Below are positions 1 through 8,801 of a stretch of DNA of 64,000 nt, piece by piece. Location: NCBI RefSeq assembly GCF_003391395.1, contig NZ_CP024190.1, positions 1,426,001 to 1,490,000 on the forward strand, read 5' to 3'. Origin of the DNA: Mycobacterium marinum. GTDB lineage: Bacteria; Actinomycetota; Actinomycetes; Mycobacteriales; Mycobacteriaceae. The position numbers were made by a program, and so were the translations under genes. The first letter of the stretch is position 1. Each line of letters begins with the position of its first letter. Below the pieces are notes generated by a model. That model saw nothing but the letters and a program-made list of their open reading frames with translations, did not search any database and was not told where the DNA came from.

Positions 1-123
1 TACGGCCAGAACGTTCCCTACCCGGGCTTCGGGACGCTAGCGGGTTTCCTCGCCAGTACCAGCGTGATCGTGGTCCTGATGGCGTTGCTCTACGTGATGT
101 TCCGCCGTCGCGACTGGCTCTGA
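1..123 (+). CDS. CorA-like metal ion transporter, C-terminal fragment
   Basis: Only the last 40 codons lie in the window. They encode a Y-G-Q-N segment, a hydrophobic helix and a short basic tail ending R-R-R-D-W-L. CorA-family magnesium/cobalt channels carry a GxN motif (usually GMN) at the end of the first transmembrane helix, then a second helix and a positively charged C-terminus. The fragment fits that pattern, with Q in place of M. The missing N-terminal part means the substrate cannot be judged. Confidence 0.6.
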   Translation, partial: YGQNVPYPGFGTLAGFLASTSVIVVLMALLYVMFRRRDWL

Positions 124-326
124 TCCCGAATCACATGCGGGACATGGTGTTTTGCGTTCAAGGGCGCGCCCAGCACCAGTCCGTTCGGCATTTGGGTGAA
201 TGAACCCAAGGAGTCCGCAGCGCCGACCCGGACGCGACGGCGCAAACTTTGCCGTTAGGGCCCCTATGCTCGGCTGGGTCGGTAGTCTCCCACCGGCGAC
301 GTCGCCACCCGGCTAGGAGGACCGCT

Positions 327-1193
327 GTGAAGCCCGCACCGCTGCGCGTCCGCGACGCCTTGGGGCCGGCGCGGGTACGACTGCACGGTGGGCCGGTGCT
401 GGCCGAGCTGAGCGAACGGTTCGGCGCGGCCGCCCGCGCAAAGGTGCTGGCCGGCGAGGTGGTCGACGCGGCAGGCGCCATCGTCGATACCGCGACGGTG
501 GCGGAGCCCGGATCGCATGTGTACCTCTACCGTGATCTTCCCGAAGAAGTGCCGGTGCCCTTCGAGATGCCGGTGCTCCACCAGGACGAGGACATCGTGG
601 TCGCCGACAAGCCGCACTTTCTGGCGACCATGCCGCGGGGTCGCCACGTTGCGCAAACCGCGCTGGTGCGGTTGCGCTGCGAGCTCGGGTTGCCCGAGCT
701 GAGTCCGGCGCACCGGCTCGATCGGCTGACGGCCGGGGTGTTGCTGTTCACCACCCGGCGCGAGTTGCGCGGGCGATATCAGACGCTGTTTGCCCGGGGT
801 GCGGTACGCAAGACCTACCTGGCCCGGGCCGCGGTCGATGCTGACCTGGCATTCCCGCGGGTGATCCGCAGCCGCATCGTCAAGCGGCGGGGCCACTTGC
901 AGGCGGTCTGCGAGCCCGGTGAGCCCAATGCGGAAACGCTGGTAGAGCTGATCTCACCCGAAGGCCTATACCGGTTGACCCCGCGGACCGGGCGCACTCA
1001 CCAGCTGCGGGTGCACATGGCCTCGCTTGGCCTGCCGATCTTCGGGGATCCCCTGTACCCCAACGTGATACCCGAGTCGCCACACGACCTTAGCGACTTC
1101 AGCTCGCCGCTGAGCCTGCTGGCTCAGCGCATCGAGTTCGAGGATCCGCTGTCCGGCTCGCGCCGCGAGTTCGTCAGTCCCCGAGAAATATGA
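327..1193 (+). CDS. RluA-family 23S/tRNA pseudouridine synthase
   Basis: A 288-residue protein of the RluA family, which isomerises uridine to pseudouridine in structured RNA. The catalytic-loop motif H-R-L-D-R-L-T-A-G is present, with its Asp as expected nucleophile, and a late R-T-G-R-T-H-Q-L-R-V-H motif is also typical. The GTG start at 327 is preceded by a perfect AGGAGG (315-320) six bases upstream, so the longer reading frame from 249 is rejected. It corresponds to M. tuberculosis Rv3300c and stands directly before atsB. The target uridine is not predictable from sequence. Confidence 0.9.
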   Translation: MKPAPLRVRDALGPARVRLHGGPVLAELSERFGAAARAKVLAGEVVDAAGAIVDTATVAEPGSHVYLYRDLPEEVPVPFEMPVLHQDEDIVVADKPHFLATMPRGRHVAQTALVRLRCELGLPELSPAHRLDRLTAGVLLFTTRRELRGRYQTLFARGAVRKTYLARAAVDADLAFPRVIRSRIVKRRGHLQAVCEPGEPNAETLVELISPEGLYRLTPRTGRTHQLRVHMASLGLPIFGDPLYPNVIPESPHDLSDFSSPLSLLAQRIEFEDPLSGSRREFVSPREI

Positions 1194-1214
1194 GCCAACC
1201 ACCGGGAGTGCCTC

Positions 1215-4118
1215 ATGAGTGAAGAAAACACACTGGTCATCGTCGCCGGGTACCAGGATCTGGATGCGGCTCAACACGATTTCGAGAATCTGACCGGTCG
1301 GGCCAACGCCAAGACTCTGCCGCTGCAAGGCGCGGTGCTGGTCGGCAAGGACAACGAGGGCAATCCCGTCCTGATCGATACCGGCAACCGTCTCGGCCGC
1401 CGTGGTGCCGCCTGGGGGGCCGGCGCGGGGCTGGCGGTCGGCCTCTTCTCGCCGGCACTGCTGGCGTCGACGGCGGTGGGTGCGGCGGCCGGCGCGCTGG
1501 CGGGCACCTTCATCCAGCACCGGGTCAAGAGCGGCCTGGCCGACAAGATCGGGCAGGCGCTGTCGGCGGGCAGCGCGGTGGTCATCGCCGTGACGCCGGC
1601 GCAGGGCCGGTTGCCGGTGGAACAGACGTTGTCGGGCTCACCGATGAAATCGGTTGCCGAATTGAGCCGGTCGACGATGCGGAGCCTGGGTGCGGCGCTG
1701 CAGGAGGCGATGGGCAAGTTCAATCCGGACCGCACCAAACTGCCGATCCCGCAGCGCAGCTTCGGTGGCACCATCGGCCGCACCATGGCGGAGTCGGTCG
1801 GCGACTGGACGATCGTCGCGGGCGCCAACGCCCCCGACGATGCACCCAACGTGCTCATCGTGCTCATCGACGACGCCGGATTCGGGGGACCGGATACCTT
1901 CGGAGGCGGCATCAGAACTCCGACGCTGTCGCGGGTGGCGAACAATGGTCTGGCCTACAACCGCTTTCATCTCACCGCGATCTGCTCGCCGACTCGTGCC
2001 GCGCTACTGACCGGCCGCAACCATCACCGGGTCGGCTTTGGATCGGTGTGCGAGTTGCCCGGCCCCTACCCCGGCTATTCGACGGTCAAGCCGCGCAGCT
2101 GCGCCGCGCTACCGCGCATCCTGCGCGATAACGGTTATGTGACCGGCGCTTTCGGTAAATGGCATCTGACCCCGGACAACGTTCAGGGTGCGGCGGGTCC
2201 ATTCGACAACTGGCCGCTGGGTTGGGGGTTTGACCATTTCTGGGGATTCCCGTCGGGTGCGGCCGGCCAGTATGACCCGATCATCACCCAGGACAACTCC
2301 GTGCTGGGCATACCGCAGGGGGACGACGGGAAGCCCTATTTCTTCCCCGACGACCTCACCGACAAGGCCATCGAGTGGCTGCACACCGTACGGGCGCAGA
2401 ACGCGACCAAGCCGTGGCTGTTGTACTACTCGACCGGCGCCACACATGCACCGCACCACGTGTTCAAGGAGTGGGCCGACAAATACCAGGGCCAGTTCGA
2501 CGAGGGCTGGGATGTGTATCGGCAAAAGACATTCGAGCGCCAGAAGGAGCTCGGGATCATTCCGCCCGACGCCGAACTGACCGAGCGTCCCGACCTGTTC
2601 CCGGCCTGGGACAGCTTGTCGGAGGCGCAACAGAAGCTCTTCGCAAGACAGATGGAAGTGTTCGCCGGGTTCTCCGAGAACGCGGACTGGAACGTGGGCA
2701 GGCTGCTCGACGCGATCGACGGTCTCGGTGAATCGGACAACACGCTGGTCTTCTACATCTGGGGCGACAACGGCGCCAGTATGGAAGGCACCAACACCGG
2801 ATCGTTCAACGAGATGACGTTCCTCAACGGCCTGGATCTCGATGCCGAGCGGCAGCTGGAGCTCATCGAACAATACGGTGGCATCGAGGCGCTCGGCGAC
2901 GAGTTCACCGCACCGCATTTCGCCAGCGCGTGGGCGCACGCCAACAACACGCCGTTCCAGTGGGGCAAGCAGATGGCCAGCCACCTCGGCGGCACCCGGG
3001 ACCCGATGGTGGTCTGCTGGCCCAGCCGGATCCCGCGCGAAGGCGGTATTCGAAGCCAGTTCACCCACTGCATCGATATCGCGCCAACTGTGTTGCAGGC
3101 CATCGGCTTACCGGAGCCCACCAGTGTCGATGGCTTCGAGCAGGAACCGATGGACGGCACCAGTTTCGTGCACACCTTCGATGACGCGCAGGCCGAAGAA
3201 CGTCATACCGTGCAGTACTTCGAAAACTTCGGCAGCCGCTCCATCTACCAGGACGGCTGGTGGGCGTGTGCCCGGCTGGACAAGGCGCCGTGGGATCTGT
3301 CTCCGCAGACCATGGCGCGCTTTTCGCCCGGCAACTACGACCCGGAGAAGGATGTCTGGGAGCTCTACTACCTGCCCGACGACTTCTCTCAGGCCAGAAA
3401 TGTGGCGGCCGAGCATCCGGACAAACTGGCCGAGCTACGTGAGCTGTGGTGGCAGGAAGCCGAACGCAATCGGGTGCTGCCGCTGCTGGGAGGGCTCGCG
3501 GTGATGTACGGCGAGCTACCGCCGCTGCCCACCACCACCCGGTTCGCCTTCCAGGGCGGGGTGCAGAACATCCAGCGTGGCATGGTGCCGCGCGTCTTCG
3601 GGCGCTCCTACGCGATCGAAGCACGGCTGCACATCCCCGATGGCGGTGCCGAAGGGGTGATCGTGGCCAACGCCGACTTCATGGGTGGGTTCGCGTTGTG
3701 GGTAGACGAACAGCGGCGGTTGCACCACACCTATTCGTTCCTGGGCATCGAGACCTACCGGCAGGTGTCCACCGAACCCGTGCCCACCGGCGATGTCACG
3801 GTCCGGATGCTGTTCGAATCCGAAGCGCCCGTGATCGGCTCCGGTGGCCGGGTGACGTTGTGGGCCAACGACCGTCTGATCGGAGAGGGCGAGTTGCCGC
3901 AAACCGTGACGCTGGCCTTCACGTCCTATGCCGGGCTGGATGTCGGTCGCGACAACGGTCTGGTCGTCGACCGGGACTACGAGGACAAGGCGCCGTATGC
4001 GTTCAGCGGCACGGTAAAAGAGGTCGTCTTCGACCTCAAACCCGTCCATCCTGACGCGGAGAAGGCGTTGCATGAGCATGCCTCGATCCAAGCCGTGGGT
4101 CAGGGTGCTGCCGGCTAG
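1215..4118 (+). CDS. atsB: AtsB-type arylsulfatase with N-terminal Gly/Ala-rich domain
   Basis: A 967-residue type I sulfatase. The sulfatase domain begins near residue 205 with L-I-V-L-I-D-D (metal-binding Asp219/220). The C-S-P-T-R signature has Cys257, the residue converted to formylglycine in this family. Residues 1-190 form a separate DUF1269-like region with a glycine/alanine-rich hydrophobic stretch near residues 65-105, resembling general stress proteins; no cleavable signal peptide is evident. The start has a GGGAG ribosome site. Length and both domains match M. tuberculosis AtsB (Rv3299c). The physiological sulfate ester is unknown. Confidence 0.9.
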   Translation: MSEENTLVIVAGYQDLDAAQHDFENLTGRANAKTLPLQGAVLVGKDNEGNPVLIDTGNRLGRRGAAWGAGAGLAVGLFSPALLASTAVGAAAGALAGTFIQHRVKSGLADKIGQALSAGSAVVIAVTPAQGRLPVEQTLSGSPMKSVAELSRSTMRSLGAALQEAMGKFNPDRTKLPIPQRSFGGTIGRTMAESVGDWTIVAGANAPDDAPNVLIVLIDDAGFGGPDTFGGGIRTPTLSRVANNGLAYNRFHLTAICSPTRAALLTGRNHHRVGFGSVCELPGPYPGYSTVKPRSCAALPRILRDNGYVTGAFGKWHLTPDNVQGAAGPFDNWPLGWGFDHFWGFPSGAAGQYDPIITQDNSVLGIPQGDDGKPYFFPDDLTDKAIEWLHTVRAQNATKPWLLYYSTGATHAPHHVFKEWADKYQGQFDEGWDVYRQKTFERQKELGIIPPDAELTERPDLFPAWDSLSEAQQKLFARQMEVFAGFSENADWNVGRLLDAIDGLGESDNTLVFYIWGDNGASMEGTNTGSFNEMTFLNGLDLDAERQLELIEQYGGIEALGDEFTAPHFASAWAHANNTPFQWGKQMASHLGGTRDPMVVCWPSRIPREGGIRSQFTHCIDIAPTVLQAIGLPEPTSVDGFEQEPMDGTSFVHTFDDAQAEERHTVQYFENFGSRSIYQDGWWACARLDKAPWDLSPQTMARFSPGNYDPEKDVWELYYLPDDFSQARNVAAEHPDKLAELRELWWQEAERNRVLPLLGGLAVMYGELPPLPTTTRFAFQGGVQNIQRGMVPRVFGRSYAIEARLHIPDGGAEGVIVANADFMGGFALWVDEQRRLHHTYSFLGIETYRQVSTEPVPTGDVTVRMLFESEAPVIGSGGRVTLWANDRLIGEGELPQTVTLAFTSYAGLDVGRDNGLVVDRDYEDKAPYAFSGTVKEVVFDLKPVHPDAEKALHEHASIQAVGQGAAG

Positions 4119-4139
4119 CCCGAGACGCTCGCCCGACGC

Positions 4140-4460
4140 TTAGGCCTGGGAGTGATGCCTGGGGCAGTACGCGGCAATGCTCACGCCGACGAAGTAGCCG
4201 GCACGGTAGCCGTCCAGGCTGCTGCTGGCCGCCACGTCACCAGCGACATCGGACTTCTGCCTGCCGGAATCGAGCGCATTGCACACCTGGTGACCGGCCA
4301 TGATCGCGGCTTGTGGCGATGCGAAGTTGATGCCGTGGGACCTCACGGCGTTCAAGAAGGCGTCATCCACCGCGTCGGCGTGCGCGGTCGCGGTGGCCAA
4401 CTCCGTGAGCCCGACCAGCGCGACCACCAAGACCAGGGCACGCGTTCTGCTGCTCCTCAT
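4140..4460 (-). CDS. Secreted DUF732-family small protein
   Basis: A 106-residue protein with a Sec signal peptide: basic N-terminus, hydrophobic core, cleavage likely after A-H-A. The mature part has the DUF732 layout, with D-x-x-F near the start and two cysteines, in V-C-N-A-L and A-Y-C-P, likely to form a disulfide. The ATG at 4460 was chosen because a GGAGG lies eight bases upstream and the signal peptide starts there; the upstream extension has no signal-like character. It diverges from the pstS-like gene. Function of the family is unknown. Confidence 0.8.
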   Translation of the reverse strand: MRSSRTRALVLVVALVGLTELATATAHADAVDDAFLNAVRSHGINFASPQAAIMAGHQVCNALDSGRQKSDVAGDVAASSSLDGYRAGYFVGVSIAAYCPRHHSQA

Positions 4461-4720
4461 TGCTGGAACCTCCCCGCCGAGAAGAGCCCTTCGGCCCTCG
4501 GCCGCCATACCCGCAACAGGTTGTAGTTGGCCATCCAGGCGCGGTGATGTCGGCCGTCTTTCGGGAGCGTGTACCGGTCGCAAACTGTGGCTGAATTTGC
4601 GAATGCGGCCCCGTTGCGGCTTCGCCGGAGCCGATCTTTGCATCGGAGATCTTGTTACGATGCGTCTGGCTGGCCGCGACCATGCCGACGGCGATCATTT
4701 CATCGTTGCAAGGAATTGAA

Positions 4721-5839
4721 GTGAGATTCAATCGATTTGGCGCCGCGGTGAGTGTATTGGCCCTCGGCGCATCGATACTTTCGGGATGTTCGGGTGACAA
4801 CAACGTCGCCGGCAAAAGCGCGGCGCCGGGAACCACTTCGGCGCAAGTGACCTGCGGCGGCAAGCGGACTCTGACGGCCAGTGGTTCCACCGCCCAGGAA
4901 AACGCCATGATCCGGTTTGTCCGTTCCTTCGAGCAAGCCTGCCCCGGTCAGTCGTTGAACTACACGGCCAACGGCTCAAGTGCGGGGATTAGCGAATTCA
5001 TCCGCGACCAGACCGATTTCGGGGGCTCGGATTCGCCGCTGAACAGCGACGAGCACACCCAGGCCGAGCAACGCTGCGGCTCGCCCGTCTGGAATCTGCC
5101 ACTGGTGTTCGGCCCGATTGCCATCGCCTACCGGGTCAACGGTCTGACATCGCTGAACCTGGACGGCCCCACCGCGGCCAGGATCTTCAACGGCAGCATC
5201 ACCAACTGGCACGATCCCGCGATCGAAGCACTCAATCCGGGCGCCGACCTGCCCACCGAACCCATTCGCGTCGTCTTCCGCAGCGACGGGTCCGGCACCA
5301 CGGACAACTTCCAGCGATACCTCGATAGCGCTTCCAACGGTGGGTGGGGCAAGCGTGCCGGCAAGCATTTCAACGGCGGCGTGGGGGAGGGCGCCAAGGG
5401 CAACGCCGGCGCCGCCGCCGTCGTCAGCAGCACCGAAGGGGCGATCACCTACGTGGAATGGTCGTTCGCTCGAGAGCAGCATCTCGACATGGCCAAGATC
5501 ATCACCTCGGCCGGGCCCGCTCCGGTAGCGATCAGCGAAGAGTCGGTGGGAAAGACGATTTCGGCTGCCTGGTTTGTCGGGGAGGACAACGATCTGGCTT
5601 TCGATACCCTCTCGTTCTACCGGCCAAACCAACCGGGCGCTTACCCGATCGTGCTGGCGACCTATGAGATCGTGTGCTCGAAGTACCCCGATGCGCAGGT
5701 CGCAATGGCTGTCAAAGCGTTTCTGCAGAGTTCGGTCGGTGCCGGCCAGAATGCCCTTGCGGGCACCGGATACGTGCCGATTCCCGACGAATTCAAGTCG
5801 CGATTGTCGCGCGCCGTCAGTGCCATCGCCGGACGGTGA
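4721..5839 (+). CDS. pstS3: PstS3-like phosphate-binding lipoprotein
   Basis: A 372-residue ABC-type periplasmic phosphate-binding protein. It starts at GTG 4721 (AAGGA just upstream). Its signal peptide ends in an L-S-G-C lipobox, so the mature protein should be a lipid-anchored cell-envelope receptor. Conserved segments include T-A-S-G-S-T-A-Q, F-G-G-S-D-S, I-F-N-G-S-I-T-N-W and F-R-S-D-G-S-G-T-T-D, the phosphate-coordinating loops. By recall it resembles M. tuberculosis PstS3 far more than PstS1. No pstC, pstA or pstB genes are adjacent, so it is an orphan receptor in this locus, possibly a duplicate of a copy in the main pst operon. Confidence 0.88.
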   Translation: MRFNRFGAAVSVLALGASILSGCSGDNNVAGKSAAPGTTSAQVTCGGKRTLTASGSTAQENAMIRFVRSFEQACPGQSLNYTANGSSAGISEFIRDQTDFGGSDSPLNSDEHTQAEQRCGSPVWNLPLVFGPIAIAYRVNGLTSLNLDGPTAARIFNGSITNWHDPAIEALNPGADLPTEPIRVVFRSDGSGTTDNFQRYLDSASNGGWGKRAGKHFNGGVGEGAKGNAGAAAVVSSTEGAITYVEWSFAREQHLDMAKIITSAGPAPVAISEESVGKTISAAWFVGEDNDLAFDTLSFYRPNQPGAYPIVLATYEIVCSKYPDAQVAMAVKAFLQSSVGAGQNALAGTGYVPIPDEFKSRLSRAVSAIAGR

Positions 5840-5918
5840 CGCGCAATGTTCCAAGGCATTTCCCGCCGTCGTCAACGCGATGTTCCGGAAAATTTTCTCG
5901 CGTAGTCAAGGTGATGTC

Positions 5919-7049
5919 ATGGACTTCATCGCGATGCCCCCGGAGATGACCTCGGCGTTGATCCACTCGGGGCCCGGTCCCGAATCACTGATCGAGGCCG
6001 CCGATGCGTGGCAGCGGCTGGGCGCCGATTTGGAGGAATCCGTACGCGCTCACGATCCGGTGTTGTCCGCGTTGACCGATGTCTGGCGCGGCCCGTCCTC
6101 GGCGGCGATGGTTGGGGCCATCAGCCCGTATCTCACCTGGCTGCGCGCCACCGCCCAACAGTGCCAGCAACTGGCGGCATCGGCGCAGGTAGCCGCGGCC
6201 GCATTTGGCTCCACGCTGGCGACCGTGGTGCACCCCTCGGAGGTCAGGGCCAACCGGATTGCGCTGGCGCAGTTGTTGGCCACCAACCGACTGGGCCGAA
6301 ACCTTGCGGCCATCGCCGAGACCGAAGCCCAGTACGAGGGCATGTGGGTGAACAACTCTGCGGCCATGTATCGCTACGAGGCGGCCTCGGTACAAGCTGT
6401 CGCATTACCGCAGTTCTCTTCGCCGCTGTCGACGCCCGATCTGACCGGCCCGGCCACTCGAGCCAACGTGGCCGCGGCGGCCGCGGCTCCCGTTGCGGCC
6501 GCCTCCCCGCTTGATGTATTGCAGTCGCTGACCTCCATCGATCCCAACAGCGGCTGGTTTGGATTGGCCAACACCTATGCCAATCAATTTGTGTCGTCCG
6601 GCTTTCCGGTCAACCTGCTCAGCTACCTGGCGCAGAACACCTCGGCGCAGGCGTTGACGTCGGTGGCCCCCGACATCGCCGAGGGGCTCTCGGAAGGTGA
6701 GTCGGCGCTGGGGGAGTCGGCGGCCACCCTGTCCAGCGCGGTGGAAGGTGTCGGCGCCGCGGCGGCGCCGACGGCCGCGTTGGGGGTCGGCATGCCGATA
6801 GGCAACCTCACCGCACCACCCGCTGCGGCCGGGCTGTTGCCAGCCGCCCAGACGCCGGTGCAACTCGCGTCGGTGGCATCACCGCTCGGGGCCGCGGAGT
6901 CCGGGTTTCCGATGCTGCCACCGCTGATGCCACCGCCGATCGCGGCGGGCAGCGGTTGGCGCAAGCGCAAGCAGCAGAAGTACGAAGACCTCGAATACGG
7001 CCTGGAACTCAAGGGGACGTTCATGCCCCGACCGCCATCGGCGGGCTGA
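5919..7049 (+). CDS. PPE family protein
   Basis: A 376-residue PPE protein. It opens M-D-F-I-A-M-P-P-E, giving the Pro-Pro-Glu motif at residues 7-9, and has the helical PPE domain to about residue 180, including the A-W-Q-R-L and W-R-G-P-S-S segments. The C-terminal part is Ala/Gly/Pro-rich and ends M-P-R-P-P-S-A-G, as many PPE-SVP subfamily members do, but its S-V-P-like segment is altered (G-M-P-I-G-N-L-T-A-P-P). ATG 5919 has AAGGTG upstream. PPE proteins normally pair with PE proteins and leave by ESX systems; no PE gene is adjacent. It lies 79 bases after the pstS-like gene. Confidence 0.92.
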   Translation: MDFIAMPPEMTSALIHSGPGPESLIEAADAWQRLGADLEESVRAHDPVLSALTDVWRGPSSAAMVGAISPYLTWLRATAQQCQQLAASAQVAAAAFGSTLATVVHPSEVRANRIALAQLLATNRLGRNLAAIAETEAQYEGMWVNNSAAMYRYEAASVQAVALPQFSSPLSTPDLTGPATRANVAAAAAAPVAAASPLDVLQSLTSIDPNSGWFGLANTYANQFVSSGFPVNLLSYLAQNTSAQALTSVAPDIAEGLSEGESALGESAATLSSAVEGVGAAAAPTAALGVGMPIGNLTAPPAAAGLLPAAQTPVQLASVASPLGAAESGFPMLPPLMPPPIAAGSGWRKRKQQKYEDLEYGLELKGTFMPRPPSAG

Positions 7050-7101
7050 ACGGCGGGGAGGCCGTCAAGCACGTTGGGGCAGCGGTCGGTAACTTTGCGT
7101 C

Positions 7102-8019
7102 ATGCTCGGGGTGCGCTGGCTATCACTGCTGGTTCTGTCGCTATGCCTGGTGGGGTGCGGTGAACAACAAACCTCGGTGCCCCGCGCGCGAAACGAGGCC
7201 GGAATGTTTGCGTTCGGCGGTCTCAAGCGGACCTACATCCTGCACGTGCCGCCCGGTCCGCCGACTGGGCTGGTACTCAATCTGCACGGTGGCGGCTCCA
7301 GCGGCGCCGGACAGCAACGCCTCACCGACTTCGACTCTGCGGCCGACGCGAACAACTTGCTGGTGGTGTATCCCAACGGCTACGACAAGAGCTGGGCCGA
7401 CGGGCGGGGGGCCGCACCGGCCGACCGGCGCCACCTCGATGACATCGGCTTTCTGGTAGCCCTAGTGGGCAAGGTGCAGAAGGACTTTGGGGTGCCGGCC
7501 GGGCACGTCTTCGCCACCGGGATGTCCAACGGGGGATTCATGTCCAACCGCCTGGCGTGTGACCGCGCGGACGTATTCGCGGCGATCGCTCCGATCGCCG
7601 GCACGCTGGGCGTGGGTGTGCCGTGCAATCCGTCCCGCCCGGTGTCGGTGTTGGCGGCGCACGGTACCGCAGATCGGGTGGTGCCCTTCAAGGGAGGCAA
7701 GGTGCGCGGGCGCGGCGGGCTCAGCCGCGCCATCTCGGCCGCGAGCATGATCGAGCGCTGGCGGGCAGTCGATGAGTGCCAAGGCAAACCAGCGGTAGCA
7801 GAGTTGCCCGAAGCCGGGGATTCAACGGTGGTGCTGCGCTTCGATTCCACCGCGTGCGCCCCCGGCACGGAAGTGATCTTCTACCAGATCGGCAACGGCG
7901 GGCACACCTGGCCGGGCAGCAGGCAGTACCTGCCCAAGCCGGTCATCGGGGCCACCACCCGCGCATTCGACGGGTCGGAGGCGATTGTCCAATTCTTCGT
8001 GACCCACGCCCGCGAGTAG
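7102..8019 (+). CDS. lpqC: LpqC lipoprotein esterase (PHB-depolymerase-like)
   Basis: A 305-residue lipoprotein: signal peptide with lipobox L-V-G-C, then an alpha/beta-hydrolase of the polyhydroxybutyrate depolymerase/feruloyl esterase type. An oxyanion segment N-L-H-G-G-G-S-S is followed by the nucleophile elbow G-M-S-N-G-G and later by A-H-G-T-A-D (acid) and G-G-H-T-W (His). It should be a surface-anchored ester hydrolase; the substrate is unknown. It matches M. tuberculosis LpqC (Rv3298c) but is separated from atsB here by the 4.1-7.0 kb insert. It runs convergent to nei with 14 bases between the stops. Confidence 0.88.
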   Translation: MLGVRWLSLLVLSLCLVGCGEQQTSVPRARNEAGMFAFGGLKRTYILHVPPGPPTGLVLNLHGGGSSGAGQQRLTDFDSAADANNLLVVYPNGYDKSWADGRGAAPADRRHLDDIGFLVALVGKVQKDFGVPAGHVFATGMSNGGFMSNRLACDRADVFAAIAPIAGTLGVGVPCNPSRPVSVLAAHGTADRVVPFKGGKVRGRGGLSRAISAASMIERWRAVDECQGKPAVAELPEAGDSTVVLRFDSTACAPGTEVIFYQIGNGGHTWPGSRQYLPKPVIGATTRAFDGSEAIVQFFVTHARE

Positions 8020-8033
8020 CTGGGATCGCCGGC

Positions 8034-8798
8034 TCAGCGTTGGCAGGCCGGGCACCAGTACCGCACCCGCTCGCCGGAGCCGTCAGGCCCTTGGCGCTCG
8101 ATGCCGGTCGCGCAGCGCCGGCATGGCTGACCGGCCCTGCCGTAGACCCACAACTGCCGACCGGCGCGGGTGTCGCCGGTGGTGGTGCGGTTCCAGCGCA
8201 GCCGGTTGGCCCACAGCATTTCTCGAGCGCGGGTAACCAGGCGCAGCGGCTTGGCAACGTCGCTGACCGGCGCGGTTGGCAGGTGTCCGCTGACGAAGCA
8301 CAGCTCGTTGCAGTAAACGTTGCCGATCCCGGCCAGCACCCGTTGATCGAGCAGTGCCTCGGCGATGCAACGATGCGGGGCGGCGGCCAGGTTGGCGGCC
8401 GCGATGTGTGGATCCCAGTCCTCACCCAGCAGATCGGGCCCCAGATGCGCGACGACGGCGCCCTCGTTGTCGCGCTCCAGCAGCTCCAGCACGCCCAGGT
8501 CAACGCCCACTGCCCGGATATCGTTGGCTTCCAGGATGATTCGTGCGCGGTGGTCTACCCGCGCCGGCCGGTCGCCGACTCGCCAGCTGCCGTCCATCTT
8601 CAGATGGGAGTGAATGCTGACCAGAGCGGTCCGGATGAACAGATGCTTGCCGCGGCTTTGCACCTCCTCCACCACTTGCCCGGTCAGGTCCACGGTCGCG
8701 AACCGCGGCACCCGAATATCGCAGCGGGTCAGCGTTTTTCCGGCCAGGTATTGACGCAGCGTGGCTGCGGTGTGCCAGACGGTGTCACCCTCGGGCAT
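8034..8798 (-). CDS. nei: Endonuclease VIII-like DNA glycosylase (Nei2)
   Basis: A 254-residue Fpg/Nei-family bifunctional glycosylase/AP lyase for oxidised pyrimidines. It starts M-P-E-G-D-T, so the catalytic Pro2 and Glu3 are in place. A helix-two-turn-helix region (V-L-A-G-I-G-N-V-Y) and a C-terminal C-x2-C ... C-x2-C zinc finger follow. Sequence and position correspond to M. tuberculosis Rv3297. The start lies three bases after the lhr stop, so it is almost certainly cotranscribed and coupled with lhr. Confidence 0.92.
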   Translation of the reverse strand: MPEGDTVWHTAATLRQYLAGKTLTRCDIRVPRFATVDLTGQVVEEVQSRGKHLFIRTALVSIHSHLKMDGSWRVGDRPARVDHRARIILEANDIRAVGVDLGVLELLERDNEGAVVAHLGPDLLGEDWDPHIAAANLAAAPHRCIAEALLDQRVLAGIGNVYCNELCFVSGHLPTAPVSDVAKPLRLVTRAREMLWANRLRWNRTTTGDTRAGRQLWVYGRAGQPCRRCATGIERQGPDGSGERVRYWCPACQR

Positions 8799-8801
8799 GG
8801 C

